Origin: Bin80 sp965220935
GTDB taxonomy: Bacteria; Bacteroidota; Rhodothermia; Rhodothermales; Bin80
Length of the DNA stretch: 64,000 nucleotides
Assembly: GCA_965220935.1 (NCBI GenBank)
Contig: OZ244857.1
Coordinates: forward strand, 2,604,001 to 2,668,000
Reading direction: 5' to 3'
Shown: positions 17,912 through 27,664 of the stretch, piece by piece
How the letters are laid out: the number at the start of each line of letters is the position of its first letter
Position numbering within the stretch: the first letter of the stretch is position 1
Program-made: the position numbers and the translations under genes
The notes under the pieces: model-generated
What the model was told of the DNA's origin: nothing
Seen by the model: only the letters and a program-made list of their open reading frames with translations
Database searches by the model: none

Positions 17912-19252
17912 TTATTGTAGCGCCACTGGATCCTGAGAATACTGTAGTATTTGATCATGCTCCTGATGCAATGTAGCCCGGGTGTCAACTATCGTCTGCG
18001 CCTGAGCATAGATGTCTGACCATTGATAGTTGTCATGATCAGTAGTGATCAATACGCAATCTGCGTTTGCTAATGCCTGGCTCAGATCGGCAACAGAGAC
18101 CATCTCCATTTCATTGAGATTGAAGGATGGTACATGAGGATCATGATAACTAATGATTGCACCTTTATTGGTGAGTAATTGAAGAATGTCCAATGCTGGG
18201 GATTCTCGTAAATCACCTACATTTTTTTTATAGGCAACGCCAATGACTAAAATATGGCTTCCACGAAGAGGTTTTCCTTCCTCATTAAGAATATCTTGAA
18301 CTCTATGAACCCAGTACCTTGGCATATCCGTATTGATCTCTGTCGCCAACTCAATGAAGCGAGCGGTATATCCCATAGTGCGAAGTTTCCAAGAAAGATA
18401 CTGCGGGTCAATAGGAATACAATGCCCACCTAATCCAGGGCCTGGCAGGAATTTCATAAAGCCGAATGGCTTCGTAGCCGCCGCCTCAATGACCTCCCAT
18501 GCATTCAGTCCTAGTTTATGACAGATGAGTAGCACTTCATTCGCTAATCCGATATTCACGGCTCGGAATGTATTTTCCACTAATTTTGTCAATTCAGCAA
18601 CCTCAGTGCTAGAAACAGGAACAATAGACTCAATCACTGATTCATACAACATCTTTCCTACTTGAAGGCATGATGGGGTGACACCTCCCATTATTTTGGG
18701 CGTATTGATTGTAGTCCAATCTCGTCGACCAGGGTCTACGCGCTCTGGTGAGAAGCACAGATAAAAATCTTTGCCCACCTCTAACCCACTCGCTTCCTGA
18801 TGGAAGCGGGGTAAGATCACTTCGGTTGTTGTTCCTGGATATGTTGTACTCTCCAAAATAATCACCATGCCTGAATGAAGATATCTTGCAATTGCATCCG
18901 TTGCACTCAATACATGGGATACATCTGGGGCACCAGTTTTACGAAGTGGGGTTGGAACACATATACTGACGGCATCACAACTATCTAGAACATCAAATTG
19001 ATTTGTTGCATGCAATAATCCACTTGATACCAGAGGAGATAATCGCTCACTTGGTATATCCTCAACATAGGAGGTTGCACAATTGATCAGACGAACTTTT
19101 TTCTCGTCAACGTCAATACCAGCGACCTTAAATCCCTTCTCCGCAAAAGCAACAGCAAGCGGTAGCCCAACATATCCCAATCCAATGACAGCTATATTTA
19201 GATCAACTGCATTAATCCGCTCTATTAAAGCAGTAGGAATCGCATCACTCAT
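17912..19252 (-). CDS. wbpA: UDP-N-acetylglucosamine 6-dehydrogenase (WbpA-like)
   Basis: A 446-residue UDP-sugar dehydrogenase. The NAD-binding motif AVIGLGYVGLPLAVAFAEKG is at about residues 20-39. The catalytic Cys sits in PGPGLGGHCIPIDPQYLSWK, the form typical of WbpA/TviB/VipA enzymes rather than of UDP-glucose dehydrogenases. It oxidises UDP-GlcNAc (or UDP-GalNAc) to the uronic acid using two NAD+. That product is the substrate of the WbpB/E/D-like enzymes encoded at 1597-4441. Its start overlaps the stop of the ATP sulfurylase/APS kinase gene by 4 bases (19249-19252), so it is the last gene of the minus-strand operon that starts at 24165. Confidence 0.88.
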   Translation of the reverse strand: MSDAIPTALIERINAVDLNIAVIGLGYVGLPLAVAFAEKGFKVAGIDVDEKKVRLINCATSYVEDIPSERLSPLVSSGLLHATNQFDVLDSCDAVSICVPTPLRKTGAPDVSHVLSATDAIARYLHSGMVIILESTTYPGTTTEVILPRFHQEASGLEVGKDFYLCFSPERVDPGRRDWTTINTPKIMGGVTPSCLQVGKMLYESVIESIVPVSSTEVAELTKLVENTFRAVNIGLANEVLLICHKLGLNAWEVIEAAATKPFGFMKFLPGPGLGGHCIPIDPQYLSWKLRTMGYTARFIELATEINTDMPRYWVHRVQDILNEEGKPLRGSHILVIGVAYKKNVGDLRESPALDILQLLTNKGAIISYHDPHVPSFNLNEMEMVSVADLSQALANADCVLITTDHDNYQWSDIYAQAQTIVDTRATLHQEHDQILQYSQDPVALQ

Positions 19253-20976
19253 CTAAAGTCTGTGTTAAACAAAAATGTAAGATCTTTGAGTCTTTTCATA
19301 ATCAAACCTATACTTTCTTCAACCGTTTCTAGTTCAGTATTGCAGATTACTTCTGGAAATTCAGGGACTTCATATGGATCGTCTATTCCAGTAAATCCTT
19401 TAATTAACCCTGCCCTAGCTTTGGCATAGAGCCCCTTGACGTCTCTGCGTTCACAGACCTGAAGGGAAGCATTCACAAATACCTCAATGTAGCCGCCCTC
19501 ACGTTCAATCCGCCGACGATTGATGATGCGATCTTCATGATATGGCGCAATCGGAGCACAAATGACGATTCCCCGATGCTTGACAATCTCAGAGGCAACA
19601 TACCCAATGCGTTGCACATTAATGGATCGATCCTCTTTTGTAAACCCTAGTCCCTTGCTTAGATTCGTACGAACTATATCGCCGTCAAGCAAGGTGATGG
19701 GGCACGATAAAGTTTCCAACAGGCGAGATTGTAGAGCATTCGCGATCGTTGACTTGCCCGACCCAGATAGGCCAGTCAAAAAAATCGCAAATCCTTGATG
19801 TGATTTAGCAGGGTATGTTTTTTGCAACTCCTCAATGATCTCCTTGTAAGAAAACCATTCGGGAATCTCTTCACCATTTTGTAACATACTCCGAAGTTGC
19901 GTGCCAGAAATACTCAGAGTTTTTTCATCCTTTTCAATCTGATCAATTGCTTGGTATGATTTTGTAGCAGGAACATAAACCATTAATTGAAACGGCACAA
20001 CCTCAATCCCTAACTCACCAATATGTGCTTTTACTAAATCTTGCGCTTGATAGGGCCCATAAAATGGCTGACCATTGCTTGCAGCCCCCGGACCCGCATG
20101 ATCTCGTCCAATAATCAGGTGCGTGCATCCATAATTTTTTCGGATGATGGCATGCAACAGCGCCTCGCGTGGCCCCGCCATCCGCATTGCTAATTGTAAC
20201 AGACTTAAGAAGACCTTTCCTTGGGAATAATAATTTAGCAACTTTTTGTAGGTCCTAACACGCGTAAAATGATCAATGTCACCAGGCTTTGTCAGTCCGA
20301 CGACGGGATGAATCAACACGTCACCTCCAATATCTCGAGCAGCTCTGTCGGTTAATTCCTTGTGGGCACGGTGCATTGGATTTCGAGTTTGAAATGCCAC
20401 AATGCATAAACTATCGTGCGCTTCAAATTCTGCGCGTAACTGTCTGGGAGTATGCCTCAGATTATGAAAATCATAATGCGGTGGCATCTGGATTCCTTCC
20501 ACATCCCCCCCAAGATAGTAGATGCCTGATTTCCGCATTAGATAGTCTACAGCGGGGTGTTCATGGCTATCAGTACCAAACACTTGCAAAGCCTCTTTCT
20601 TTTTATCGGGTTTCCATAGATCCCCGCGATGAAGAACCGCAATCGGCAATCCTGTTACATCTCTGAGTGTAATTAGATGAGCCTCGCCCACCTGTTGTAC
20701 ATCGTCTTCGTTGATGTCAAGTGTGATCGGAATGGGCCACAACAATCCTGATGACAGGCGCATCCTTTCCACAACGCTGTCATAATCAGCCTGATTCAAA
20801 AAACCTGTCAACGGGGAGAATGCACCAGAGAGTAGTAATTCAATATCACACAACTGGCGATCACTCAGGAAAATTGACGGGAAATTGATTGACTCATGCC
20901 TCAAATCCTCACGTTGAACAGCACGCGATAGAAGTTCTGTGAGCGATCCACCATGAGGTTTAATCAATGAGAGCAT
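19249..20976 (-). CDS. Bifunctional sulfate adenylyltransferase / adenylylsulfate kinase
   Basis: A 575-residue fusion. Residues about 1-385 are ATP sulfurylase, with the active-site motif QTRNPMHRAH and the nucleotide motif GRDHAGPGA. Residues about 395-575 are APS kinase, with the P-loop GLSGSGKST at about 402 and the family stretch LGFTKEDRSINVQRIGYVA. Together they turn sulfate and two ATP into PAPS. No PAPS reductase or sulfite reductase is nearby; the neighbours are a permease and two UDP-sugar dehydrogenases, so the PAPS may serve sulfation of a polysaccharide rather than cysteine synthesis. That is an inference. Confidence 0.93.
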   Translation of the reverse strand: MLSLIKPHGGSLTELLSRAVQREDLRHESINFPSIFLSDRQLCDIELLLSGAFSPLTGFLNQADYDSVVERMRLSSGLLWPIPITLDINEDDVQQVGEAHLITLRDVTGLPIAVLHRGDLWKPDKKKEALQVFGTDSHEHPAVDYLMRKSGIYYLGGDVEGIQMPPHYDFHNLRHTPRQLRAEFEAHDSLCIVAFQTRNPMHRAHKELTDRAARDIGGDVLIHPVVGLTKPGDIDHFTRVRTYKKLLNYYSQGKVFLSLLQLAMRMAGPREALLHAIIRKNYGCTHLIIGRDHAGPGAASNGQPFYGPYQAQDLVKAHIGELGIEVVPFQLMVYVPATKSYQAIDQIEKDEKTLSISGTQLRSMLQNGEEIPEWFSYKEIIEELQKTYPAKSHQGFAIFLTGLSGSGKSTIANALQSRLLETLSCPITLLDGDIVRTNLSKGLGFTKEDRSINVQRIGYVASEIVKHRGIVICAPIAPYHEDRIINRRRIEREGGYIEVFVNASLQVCERRDVKGLYAKARAGLIKGFTGIDDPYEVPEFPEVICNTELETVEESIGLIMKRLKDLTFLFNTDFR

Positions 20977-21031
20977 CTATGGATTGACGAAACAGATCAG
21001 GTGATCACAGATGATGTTCGCTCTTCAACAC

Positions 21032-22801
21032 TCAAAGCCACTTCATTGAGATAATGAATACCGACATGGTCATCACTAGTAAGCTGATTGGTAAGCCAAC
21101 CCGTAAGTAATCACGAACTTTGTAATTCCCCGCAGCCATAACCATCAAGTTGGTCTGGTAGCCGACAGGCGTCATAAAGCTTGCTGCCGCCGCAAGTGCG
21201 ACGGTCAGTATAAACGCTTGTGGCTCAACATTCAATGATGAAGACATAGAAAAAGCGACTGGAAGCATTAAGACTGCGGCGGCTTTATTCGCAATCAACT
21301 CTGTCATGATGTTAGTACATGCATACAGCCCACATAAGGCTAAAATTGGACTCACTGTTGCCAGTCCTGTTAATAATTGAGCAAGGCCCTCGGCGACTCC
21401 TGTATTCTCAACAGCCACTCCGATCCCCAGTGCCGCGGCGATCAAAAGGAGTACTTGAAGATCCAGAGCATTCCGCGCAGCCCGAATCCCAATACACCGT
21501 GTCATTACCATAGCAAGTGCTCCTGCAAATGCGACGGTGGACAAAGGAAGCAATCTGAAAGCAATAAAGACGATCATCACAGATAAAATACCCAGAGAGA
21601 CCAATATCTTCCTGTTAGGCGGTTTACCATGAGATGTACCGCGAGGTAATACATAATAAAACTCCGAACGACTCGTGCTCCAACGGTCTTCAAAATCACC
21701 CACTGCTCCGACGAGGATCAAATCACCCGCTTTTAAGGGCACATCAGTCATTGCCCCCTCTAATCCTCCAGAACGTTGCTGAACAGCGAGAACGATCCCC
21801 CCATATGTAGATAAAAAATCAATATCTCCTAATGATTTACCAACCAGATTAGAGGTATCACTGATAACCGCCTCATACATAGGAAGCAGATTGGTCGTGC
21901 GCTCCCTGGAAATTGAAACGCCTGATTCTAATCCCGGTCTGAGCAGTAGATCCTCTAATACCGAAACTTCACCACTAAAACATAGAATATCCCCTTCACC
22001 CAAGATTAACTGTGGATCTACTGGCATGACATGCTTTCCCCTTCTGACATGAACAATCGTGGCAGAATCATCTTCGGTATCATCTAAGTTTGATTGTTCT
22101 AGTGTTAGCCCAGCGAACGAAGATCCTTTACTGATACGAATTTCAAAAAGACATTGCTGCAGTCGAGATCGTGTAAATACGGGTTCACTTGCCCGATCTG
22201 GTAATAACCTCACGCCTAAGAAAGCCAAAAAGATCAAGACAACGATGGCGGCTGGCAATCCTATTAGAGAAAAATCAAAGAGTCCAAGTGCAGGATATCC
22301 ATGCCCTTCAACTAATCCGGCAACCACCACATTGGTTGACGATCCCATTAAGGTGACCATTCCACCTGCGATGGAAGCATACGACAAGGGAATCAACATT
22401 TTTGATGGAGATATCTTTGACCTATAAGCCCACCGTTGAACGGGTTTAATCCACATGGCCACCACTGGCGTATTATTCATAAACGCTGAAATCAGCGCGG
22501 TCGGTGCCATCATCCTAAGTAGAGAAAGTGGCAGGTAATGAACCCTGCGTAGTAGCCGCCATTCTATCCGACGCAGGAGTCCACTCTCTTCAATCGCAGC
22601 CGCGACCACAAATAATGAGGCCAGCGCAATCACAGCGCCATTAGAAAACCCAGCGAATGCTTCCACGGGGGTAATAATCCCGGCCGCAAGGAAAACTCCG
22701 AGCGCAACTAAAAAGATGGCGTCAGGTCTAGCAAGATCCCTGACCAGAGCAACGGCAATTCCGATGATTGTAGAAATTGTTAACCAAGCTTGCCAATCCA
22801 T
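21032..22801 (-). CDS. SLC13/DASS-type permease with two RCK_C domains (probable sulfate transporter)
   Basis: About 589 residues from the ATG at 22801, chosen because it lies 2 bases after the stop of the upstream dehydrogenase; an in-frame start at 22837 would overlap that gene. Membrane segments occupy residues about 1-190 and 395-589. Between them lie two TrkA-C-like domains (around 205-285 and 295-375; for example LILGEGDILCFSGEVSVLEDL and LKAGDLILVGAVGDFEDRW). The motif SYASIAGGMVTLMGSSTNVV resembles the SLC13 sodium/substrate site. SLC13 members with RCK_C domains carry sulfate or other anions. Its place between ugd and the PAPS-forming enzyme argues for sulfate. Confidence 0.85.
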   Translation of the reverse strand: MDWQAWLTISTIIGIAVALVRDLARPDAIFLVALGVFLAAGIITPVEAFAGFSNGAVIALASLFVVAAAIEESGLLRRIEWRLLRRVHYLPLSLLRMMAPTALISAFMNNTPVVAMWIKPVQRWAYRSKISPSKMLIPLSYASIAGGMVTLMGSSTNVVVAGLVEGHGYPALGLFDFSLIGLPAAIVVLIFLAFLGVRLLPDRASEPVFTRSRLQQCLFEIRISKGSSFAGLTLEQSNLDDTEDDSATIVHVRRGKHVMPVDPQLILGEGDILCFSGEVSVLEDLLLRPGLESGVSISRERTTNLLPMYEAVISDTSNLVGKSLGDIDFLSTYGGIVLAVQQRSGGLEGAMTDVPLKAGDLILVGAVGDFEDRWSTSRSEFYYVLPRGTSHGKPPNRKILVSLGILSVMIVFIAFRLLPLSTVAFAGALAMVMTRCIGIRAARNALDLQVLLLIAAALGIGVAVENTGVAEGLAQLLTGLATVSPILALCGLYACTNIMTELIANKAAAVLMLPVAFSMSSSLNVEPQAFILTVALAAAASFMTPVGYQTNLMVMAAGNYKVRDYLRVGLPISLLVMTMSVFIISMKWL

Positions 22802-22803
22802 TC

Positions 22804-24165
22804 TTACTGAGAAACACGGTAATCGTTGGTTGAACACAGACTAGGTCGACCAATGCTACGATATTCAAATCCTCGGCTCTTCATTCTATCAGCCGTATAT
22901 AAATTACGCCCATCAAATATAATGGGCCTGCGCATCAATCCCTTCATACGCTTAAAGTCTGGTCGTCGAAATTCTGGCCATTCGGTACAAATAATGAGCA
23001 TGTCTACATCTGGTAACGCACCATATGCATTCTCTGCATAGTTGATGGAATCCCCTAGTACCTCACGAGATGTAGGCATGGCCTCTGGATCAAATGCAGT
23101 GATTCGTACGCCTCGGTCAAGAAGTCCACGAATCACGACATGTGCGGGAGATTCACGGGTATCATCTGTATTTGCTTTAAATGCTAACCCCCAGACCGCA
23201 GCATGCTTCCCACTTAATTGATCTCCATAATAGGATTGGATGCGTTCAACAAGCAGGTTTCTCTGGATATCATTGACATCAATTACGGCTTGAAGAATCT
23301 TGAAGTCGTAATCATGGCTCCGTGCGGTTCTAAGTAGTGCCTGAACATCTTTTGGAAAACAACTACCCCCAAAGCCAATCCCAGCATAAAGAAAATGCCT
23401 CCCAATTCGGCTATCGCTACCCACACCAATACGAACTTTGTCCACATCTGCTCCAACCCGATCGCACAGGTTGGCCACCTCGTTCATAAAGCTGATACGT
23501 GATGCCAGGAACGCATTTGCAGCGTATTTCGTGACTTCTGCAGATCGCTCGTCCATGACAATGATGGGATTGCCTTGGCGAACAAATGGTTCATAGAGTC
23601 TTTTCATTTTGGTCGCGGCTCTCAAACTAGAGGTCCCCAGAATGATTCTCTCTGGTTTCATAAAGTCATCTACTGCAGCTCCCTCTCGAAGAAACTCAGG
23701 ATTAGAGACAACATCAAAATCTTGACTAGGCGTAGCGCCATAGTCAGCAAGGACAGCGTTGACCTTATCGGCAGTCCCAACAGGAACGGTGCTTTTATTA
23801 ACAATAATACGATAGATGGTTCCACAGCGCGATCCTAACCATTGACCAATGTTCTGGGCCACATCAAGAACATACGAGAGATCAGCGTCGCCGTCCGCAT
23901 TAGGGGGAGTTGGTAGGGCGAGAAAAACGATTTCAGAATTAATCAGGGCTTCATCAAGAGAGGTTGTAAACATCAAGCGCTGATCACTAAGGTTGCGCTG
24001 AAGCAGAGCATCAAGGTCGGGTTCATAGATTGGCATCTTACCGTTTCGCAGCCCCACTACCTTTTCTTCATCTACATCCACACACCATACATCATTGCCC
24101 ATCTCCGCAAAGCAGACACCCGAGACCAGACCAACGTAACCTGTTCCAATAATACCAATTTTCAT
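22804..24165 (-). CDS. ugd: UDP-glucose 6-dehydrogenase
   Basis: A 453-residue enzyme with GIIGTGYVGLVSGVCFAEMG at residues 3-22 (NAD-binding), the VNKSTVPVGTADKV block, and the catalytic Cys in GFGGSCFPKDVQAL at about residue 268. It makes UDP-glucuronate from UDP-glucose with two NAD+. It is the first gene of a tight minus-strand operon (ugd, SLC13 permease, sulfurylase/APS kinase, wbpA-like). The 138-base gap to the divergent manC gene should hold both promoters. Confidence 0.92.
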   Translation of the reverse strand: MKIGIIGTGYVGLVSGVCFAEMGNDVWCVDVDEEKVVGLRNGKMPIYEPDLDALLQRNLSDQRLMFTTSLDEALINSEIVFLALPTPPNADGDADLSYVLDVAQNIGQWLGSRCGTIYRIIVNKSTVPVGTADKVNAVLADYGATPSQDFDVVSNPEFLREGAAVDDFMKPERIILGTSSLRAATKMKRLYEPFVRQGNPIIVMDERSAEVTKYAANAFLASRISFMNEVANLCDRVGADVDKVRIGVGSDSRIGRHFLYAGIGFGGSCFPKDVQALLRTARSHDYDFKILQAVIDVNDIQRNLLVERIQSYYGDQLSGKHAAVWGLAFKANTDDTRESPAHVVIRGLLDRGVRITAFDPEAMPTSREVLGDSINYAENAYGALPDVDMLIICTEWPEFRRPDFKRMKGLMRRPIIFDGRNLYTADRMKSRGFEYRSIGRPSLCSTNDYRVSQ

Positions 24166-24303
24166 GTCACTTAATCAATCACTAGCAAGATCTTACACGA
24201 GTTTTACGCAAGAAGGTTAATTTTTGACTAAGAATCAACTCAGATATCCTATTTTACGATAAATTCACGATAAGTCAATCATTGAACTCATTAAACTCAT
24301 CAA

Positions 24304-25371
24304 ATGATTTATAGCGTCATCATGGCTGGAGGAATTGGAAGCCGATTCTGGCCTCAGAGCAGAGAAGCGCATCCGAAGCAGTTCATTCGGGTATTTGGGC
24401 AGAAGACCCTTCTGCAACAAACACTGAGTCGAATCAATCCGCTTGTTCCATACGAACAAACGTTTGTCGTGACTCATGAGCGGTATGTCCCTCTCACCCG
24501 CCAACAGCTCCCAGACATTAAAGAAGATCATATCCTTGGCGAGCCAATTAGCCGGAATACCGCACCCTGCATTGCATATGCGGCCCTAAAACTACGTGAA
24601 ATTGATCCAGAATCGATCATGATCGTGCTCCCATCGGATCATCTTGTTAAGGATGAGGATCGGTTCATTGAAACGCTCGAGAAAGCTACCGAAGCGGCGC
24701 AAACGTCTGGAGCATTAGTCACCATAGGGATTCAACCATCATACCCTGCCACTGGATACGGCTATATCCAGTATGACCGTACTGACAATCAGCGACCTGA
24801 TGTCTATTCAGTCCGCACATTTGCAGAGAAACCTCATGAGGCTACTGCAGAGCGATTTCTTGATTCTGGTGACTTTCTATGGAATAGTGGGATCTTTGTC
24901 TGGCGTGCGGATTCCATCCTTTCAAACATGAAGATACATCTCAAAAGTACATGGGATGCCTTTCAGGATGCCTCTAAGCATATTGGGACGGATCAGGAAG
25001 CGTCAGCCATCCTTCAAGCCTATCATAAGAGCGCAAGAATTTCCATTGATGTTGGGGTGATGGAGCGGGCGGGACATGTTTATGTCATTCCAGGTGACTT
25101 TGGGTGGAGTGACATTGGAGATTGGCGCGCAGTCTATGATTTAAGTGAAAAAAATCAGCATGGCAATGTTCTCAGAGGGAATGCCATCGTTCATGACACG
25201 AGCCGCTGCCTAGTAGATGCAGGAAAACGGCTTGTTGCGGTAGTTGGCATCCATGATGCTGTCGTTGTTGACAGTGATGACGCACTGCTAATCTGCCACC
25301 GTAATAGCACGCAACAAGTCAAAAACATCGTAGATTACCTTCGTGCTCACCAGCACAAAGATTTTGTCTAA
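24304..25371 (+). CDS. manC: Mannose-1-phosphate guanylyltransferase
   Basis: A 355-residue nucleotidyltransferase. The N-terminus MAGGIGSRFWPQSR carries the GGxGxR pyrophosphorylase signature. FAEKPHEATAERFLDSGDFLWNSGIFVWR and GDFGWSDIGDWRAVYDL are typical of the GDP-mannose branch. It makes GDP-mannose from GTP and mannose-1-phosphate. The C-terminal phosphomannose isomerase domain of the longer ManC/AlgA proteins is absent, so it is a single-function enzyme. It is divergent from ugd and is followed by a terminator at 25541. Confidence 0.92.
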   Translation: MIYSVIMAGGIGSRFWPQSREAHPKQFIRVFGQKTLLQQTLSRINPLVPYEQTFVVTHERYVPLTRQQLPDIKEDHILGEPISRNTAPCIAYAALKLREIDPESIMIVLPSDHLVKDEDRFIETLEKATEAAQTSGALVTIGIQPSYPATGYGYIQYDRTDNQRPDVYSVRTFAEKPHEATAERFLDSGDFLWNSGIFVWRADSILSNMKIHLKSTWDAFQDASKHIGTDQEASAILQAYHKSARISIDVGVMERAGHVYVIPGDFGWSDIGDWRAVYDLSEKNQHGNVLRGNAIVHDTSRCLVDAGKRLVAVVGIHDAVVVDSDDALLICHRNSTQQVKNIVDYLRAHQHKDFV

Positions 25372-25540
25372 GTCTTGGAGATTCAAACTTGATCCTCCTG
25401 AGTGGTTTATTTTCTTGCCCATAGATTTGAGTTGATCAATCTTTGAATGGGCCCATGATCCATTGCTGGTTTTCAGATACGTTCTGCAACACTTCTTGAA
25501 CCGACTTCGACACTGTATAGCGCTAAAATAGCATATATCT
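25372..25540. other. Intergenic region after manC
   Basis: No gene is recognised between the manC stop and the hairpin at 25541. A short minus-strand ORF here has no familiar sequence and overlaps both manC and the terminator, so I treat it as chance. Confidence 0.4.
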
Positions 25541-25572
25541 CTCCCAAACCCATTTTGGGAGTGTTTTTTTTC
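25541..25572 (+). terminator. Strong intrinsic terminator downstream of manC
   Basis: CTCCCAAA (25541-25548) pairs with TTTGGGAG (25554-25561) around a 5-base loop and is followed by TG and a run of eight T. The orientation fits termination of plus-strand transcripts from manC, 170 bases downstream of its stop. Confidence 0.8.
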
Positions 25573-25700
25573 AGGCTTCATTTTCAGGTGAAAATTAGCG
25601 TTGCCTGTACGATGCGTTAGGACTGTCTAGCGACAATAAAATTTTTCGCCTTGGAGGGGGAAGCGCAACGAAGCAAGCGAAGTTGCGCGCGAAAAATAAC

Positions 25701-26294
25701 TTATCCTATTAAAAGCTCTTTCCAATCTCGTTTTTCAACCGATGGATAGGGTTTCAGTGCGTCATTCCATTGTGGTAAGGTCTCATTCATATCAAGATTA
25801 AGTTTCGCCATTTCCTCGTCACTGACATTGATTCCTCTTGGATAGACTTTGTCTAGGACTTCACTCGTGGCCGTGAGTCCTGTTTTGGTTGTCATGGAAT
25901 TGTAACAGTTGAGAATGGTTTGAATGGAGTCAAGCGGGATCCCGGTCCATCGTTTGGGTGCTTCGCTAAAGCGGCGGTGTTTAATCGGATTCCATTTGAA
26001 TGCCCCACTCGGGTAGTGAGCAACGGTCACATTCAGTGCAAAGGGGGTTGACATCTGATGATGTAAAAAGTACTTCCATGCACGCGAACGATATCCATTG
26101 CTTCTTCCACTGTCGGCAAGCAGTTCTTTTGCATTCGGATAGCGATGGTATCCAACGGTTTCCCACCATCTTGTGATGCTATCTACAGCAAACTGAGGTG
26201 TGTTGTACGAAATTCCGACATTGAATGCACCTTGATTGGCTGATAAATCGCAGACTCCGTAGGAATTGACAATCCCACTCCCCCAAGATGTCAA
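25701..26294 (-). pseudogene. ISAzo13-family transposase, C-terminal part
   Basis: About 197 residues matching the C-terminal half of ISAzo13 transposases: YGVCDLSANQGAFNVGIS, FAVDSITRWWETVGYHRYP, a Gly/Ser-rich SGRSNGYRSRAWKYFL, VTVAHYPSGAFKWNPIKHR, and a final DEEMAKLNLDMNETLPQWND. The front of the gene lies on the far side of a group II intron, at about 28131-28270, where the matching frame GLFWNKGTSWRKKAINVFDH is visible. That upstream piece also contains a stop, and the rest of the N-terminus is not recognisable, so the transposase is dead even without the intron. Confidence 0.82.
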
Positions 26295-26363
26295 GTAGTC
26301 GAGGGGAATCGCACCCCTCGGCTCTCACAGAACCGAACGTGAGCCTCTCGACTCATTCGGCTC
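26293..26363 (-). ncRNA. Group II intron domains V and VI
   Basis: On the minus strand the sequence GAGCCGAATGAGTCGAG, then AGGCTCACGTTCGGTTC, folds into the short hairpin typical of domain V (GAGCCG pairing with CGGTTC). It is followed by a second hairpin, GAGGGG-TGCGATT-CCCCTC, and the tail GACTACTTGAC, which fits domain VI with a branch-point A close to the 3' splice site. Confidence 0.75.
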
Positions 26364-27664
26364 TTACCATGAAACCGTTTTGGAATTGAATAAAGGTGGA
26401 CCATAGAGAAACTCCCAATGCACAAACAGACCCGAATTTTGACGTGCAAACTTTTCTAACCATCGCCATGATCGTCTCCAATGTCCCCTAAACCGCTTGT
26501 ACTTTCGCATCATCCATCGGATCAGATGTTCATTGATGCTCTTAAAGAGCCGCTTTAACTCTGATTTAAAGAATGCGCCATAGTAGTCAATCCATCCGCG
26601 TACCGTGGCATTGATTTTGCCCGCGATATGCTCCATGGTGTGCGGACTCATACGAGTCAACTTCCAATCGTGAATCGTCTTACGTATGGCTTTCGCCGCC
26701 TTCTTGCTCACCGCTGGATTAAACCCCAGAAAGATTCTGCCCCTGCGACTCATGGTCCTTCTTGGTCTAAACGTATAGCCCAAAAAGTCAAACGAAACGT
26801 TTGGGTACGTGTCATTCCGACCCGCTTGCTTGCAGTATACAATCCGTGTTTTATCAGGGTGTAAGGTTAAGTGACAAGCCGTAAAACGATCTTTCAATCC
26901 TTGCCAAAGATCTTGGGATTGTTCCTCGCTTGTGCAGTGGCACACGATATCATCGGCATAGCGTTCAAACGGTATGGTTGGAAAATGAATCTCCATCCAC
27001 CTGTCAAACGCATAGTGCAGAAACAGATTTGCCAAGAGTGGACTAATCACCCCTCCTTGCGGAGTTCCTACCTCTCGTGCCTCTTCGGTTCCATCTGGAT
27101 GGATCACGGGTACCGTCAGCCAACGCTCCATGTACAAGAGTATCCACTTCTGGTTCGTGTGACGCTTGACCGCTTTCATCAGTAGATCATGGTTGATGGT
27201 ATCAAAGTACCCTTTGATATCCATGTCCAGCACCCATGCCCAATTCCAACAACGCTCCTGTGCTTGTTGGAGTGCGTCATGGGCTGATTTGTTCGGTCGG
27301 TATCCGTAGGAATCCGAATGGAACACATGTTCCACCTCTGGTTCCAGTAGAGTCTTGACCACCATCTGTGCCACGCGATCCGATACCGTTGGAATTCCCA
27401 AAGGACGGATTCCCCCGTCTGGCTTCGGTATATTCACGCGCCGAACCGCTTGAGGATGGTAACTGCCCGATGCCATATCTTGTAGATATTATCTTCAAGA
27501 TTTTCCTCAAATTCGGCAATGGACTGCCCATCAATTCCCGCTCCTCCTTGATTTTCCTTTACTCGCTTCCACGCGTCCCATACTTGTTGCTGGGTCACCG
27601 GAAACGGTTTTGCGTTTTGCATAGAAGTCCTCCCTCTCGGTTGCTTCTTTGCGTCCTGCTGCAT
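26364..27664 (-). pseudogene. ltrA: Group II intron reverse transcriptase/maturase, frameshifted
   Basis: The N-terminal frame (27664-27434) reads VTQQQVWDAWKRVKENQGGAG, the usual start of intron-encoded RTs, and breaks off after EDNIYKIWH. The main frame (27476-26364, 370 residues) carries on at MASGSYHPQAVRRVNIPKPD. It contains GGIRPLGIPTVSDRVAQ, DMDIKGYFDTINHDLL, TPQGGVISPLLANL, the catalytic YADD box (FERYADDIV), DFLGYTF and a maturase-like C-terminus. The break lies near 27465-27476 and looks like a short deletion between two ATGG repeats. With the frame broken, no full-length protein can be made. Confidence 0.85.

Noticed and set aside
26364..27664. Reverse transcriptase as a retron or diversity-generating element
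   Set aside because: The protein has intron-type RT and maturase-like parts, and domains V and VI follow it directly; there is no template/variable repeat pair or msr/msd-like region.
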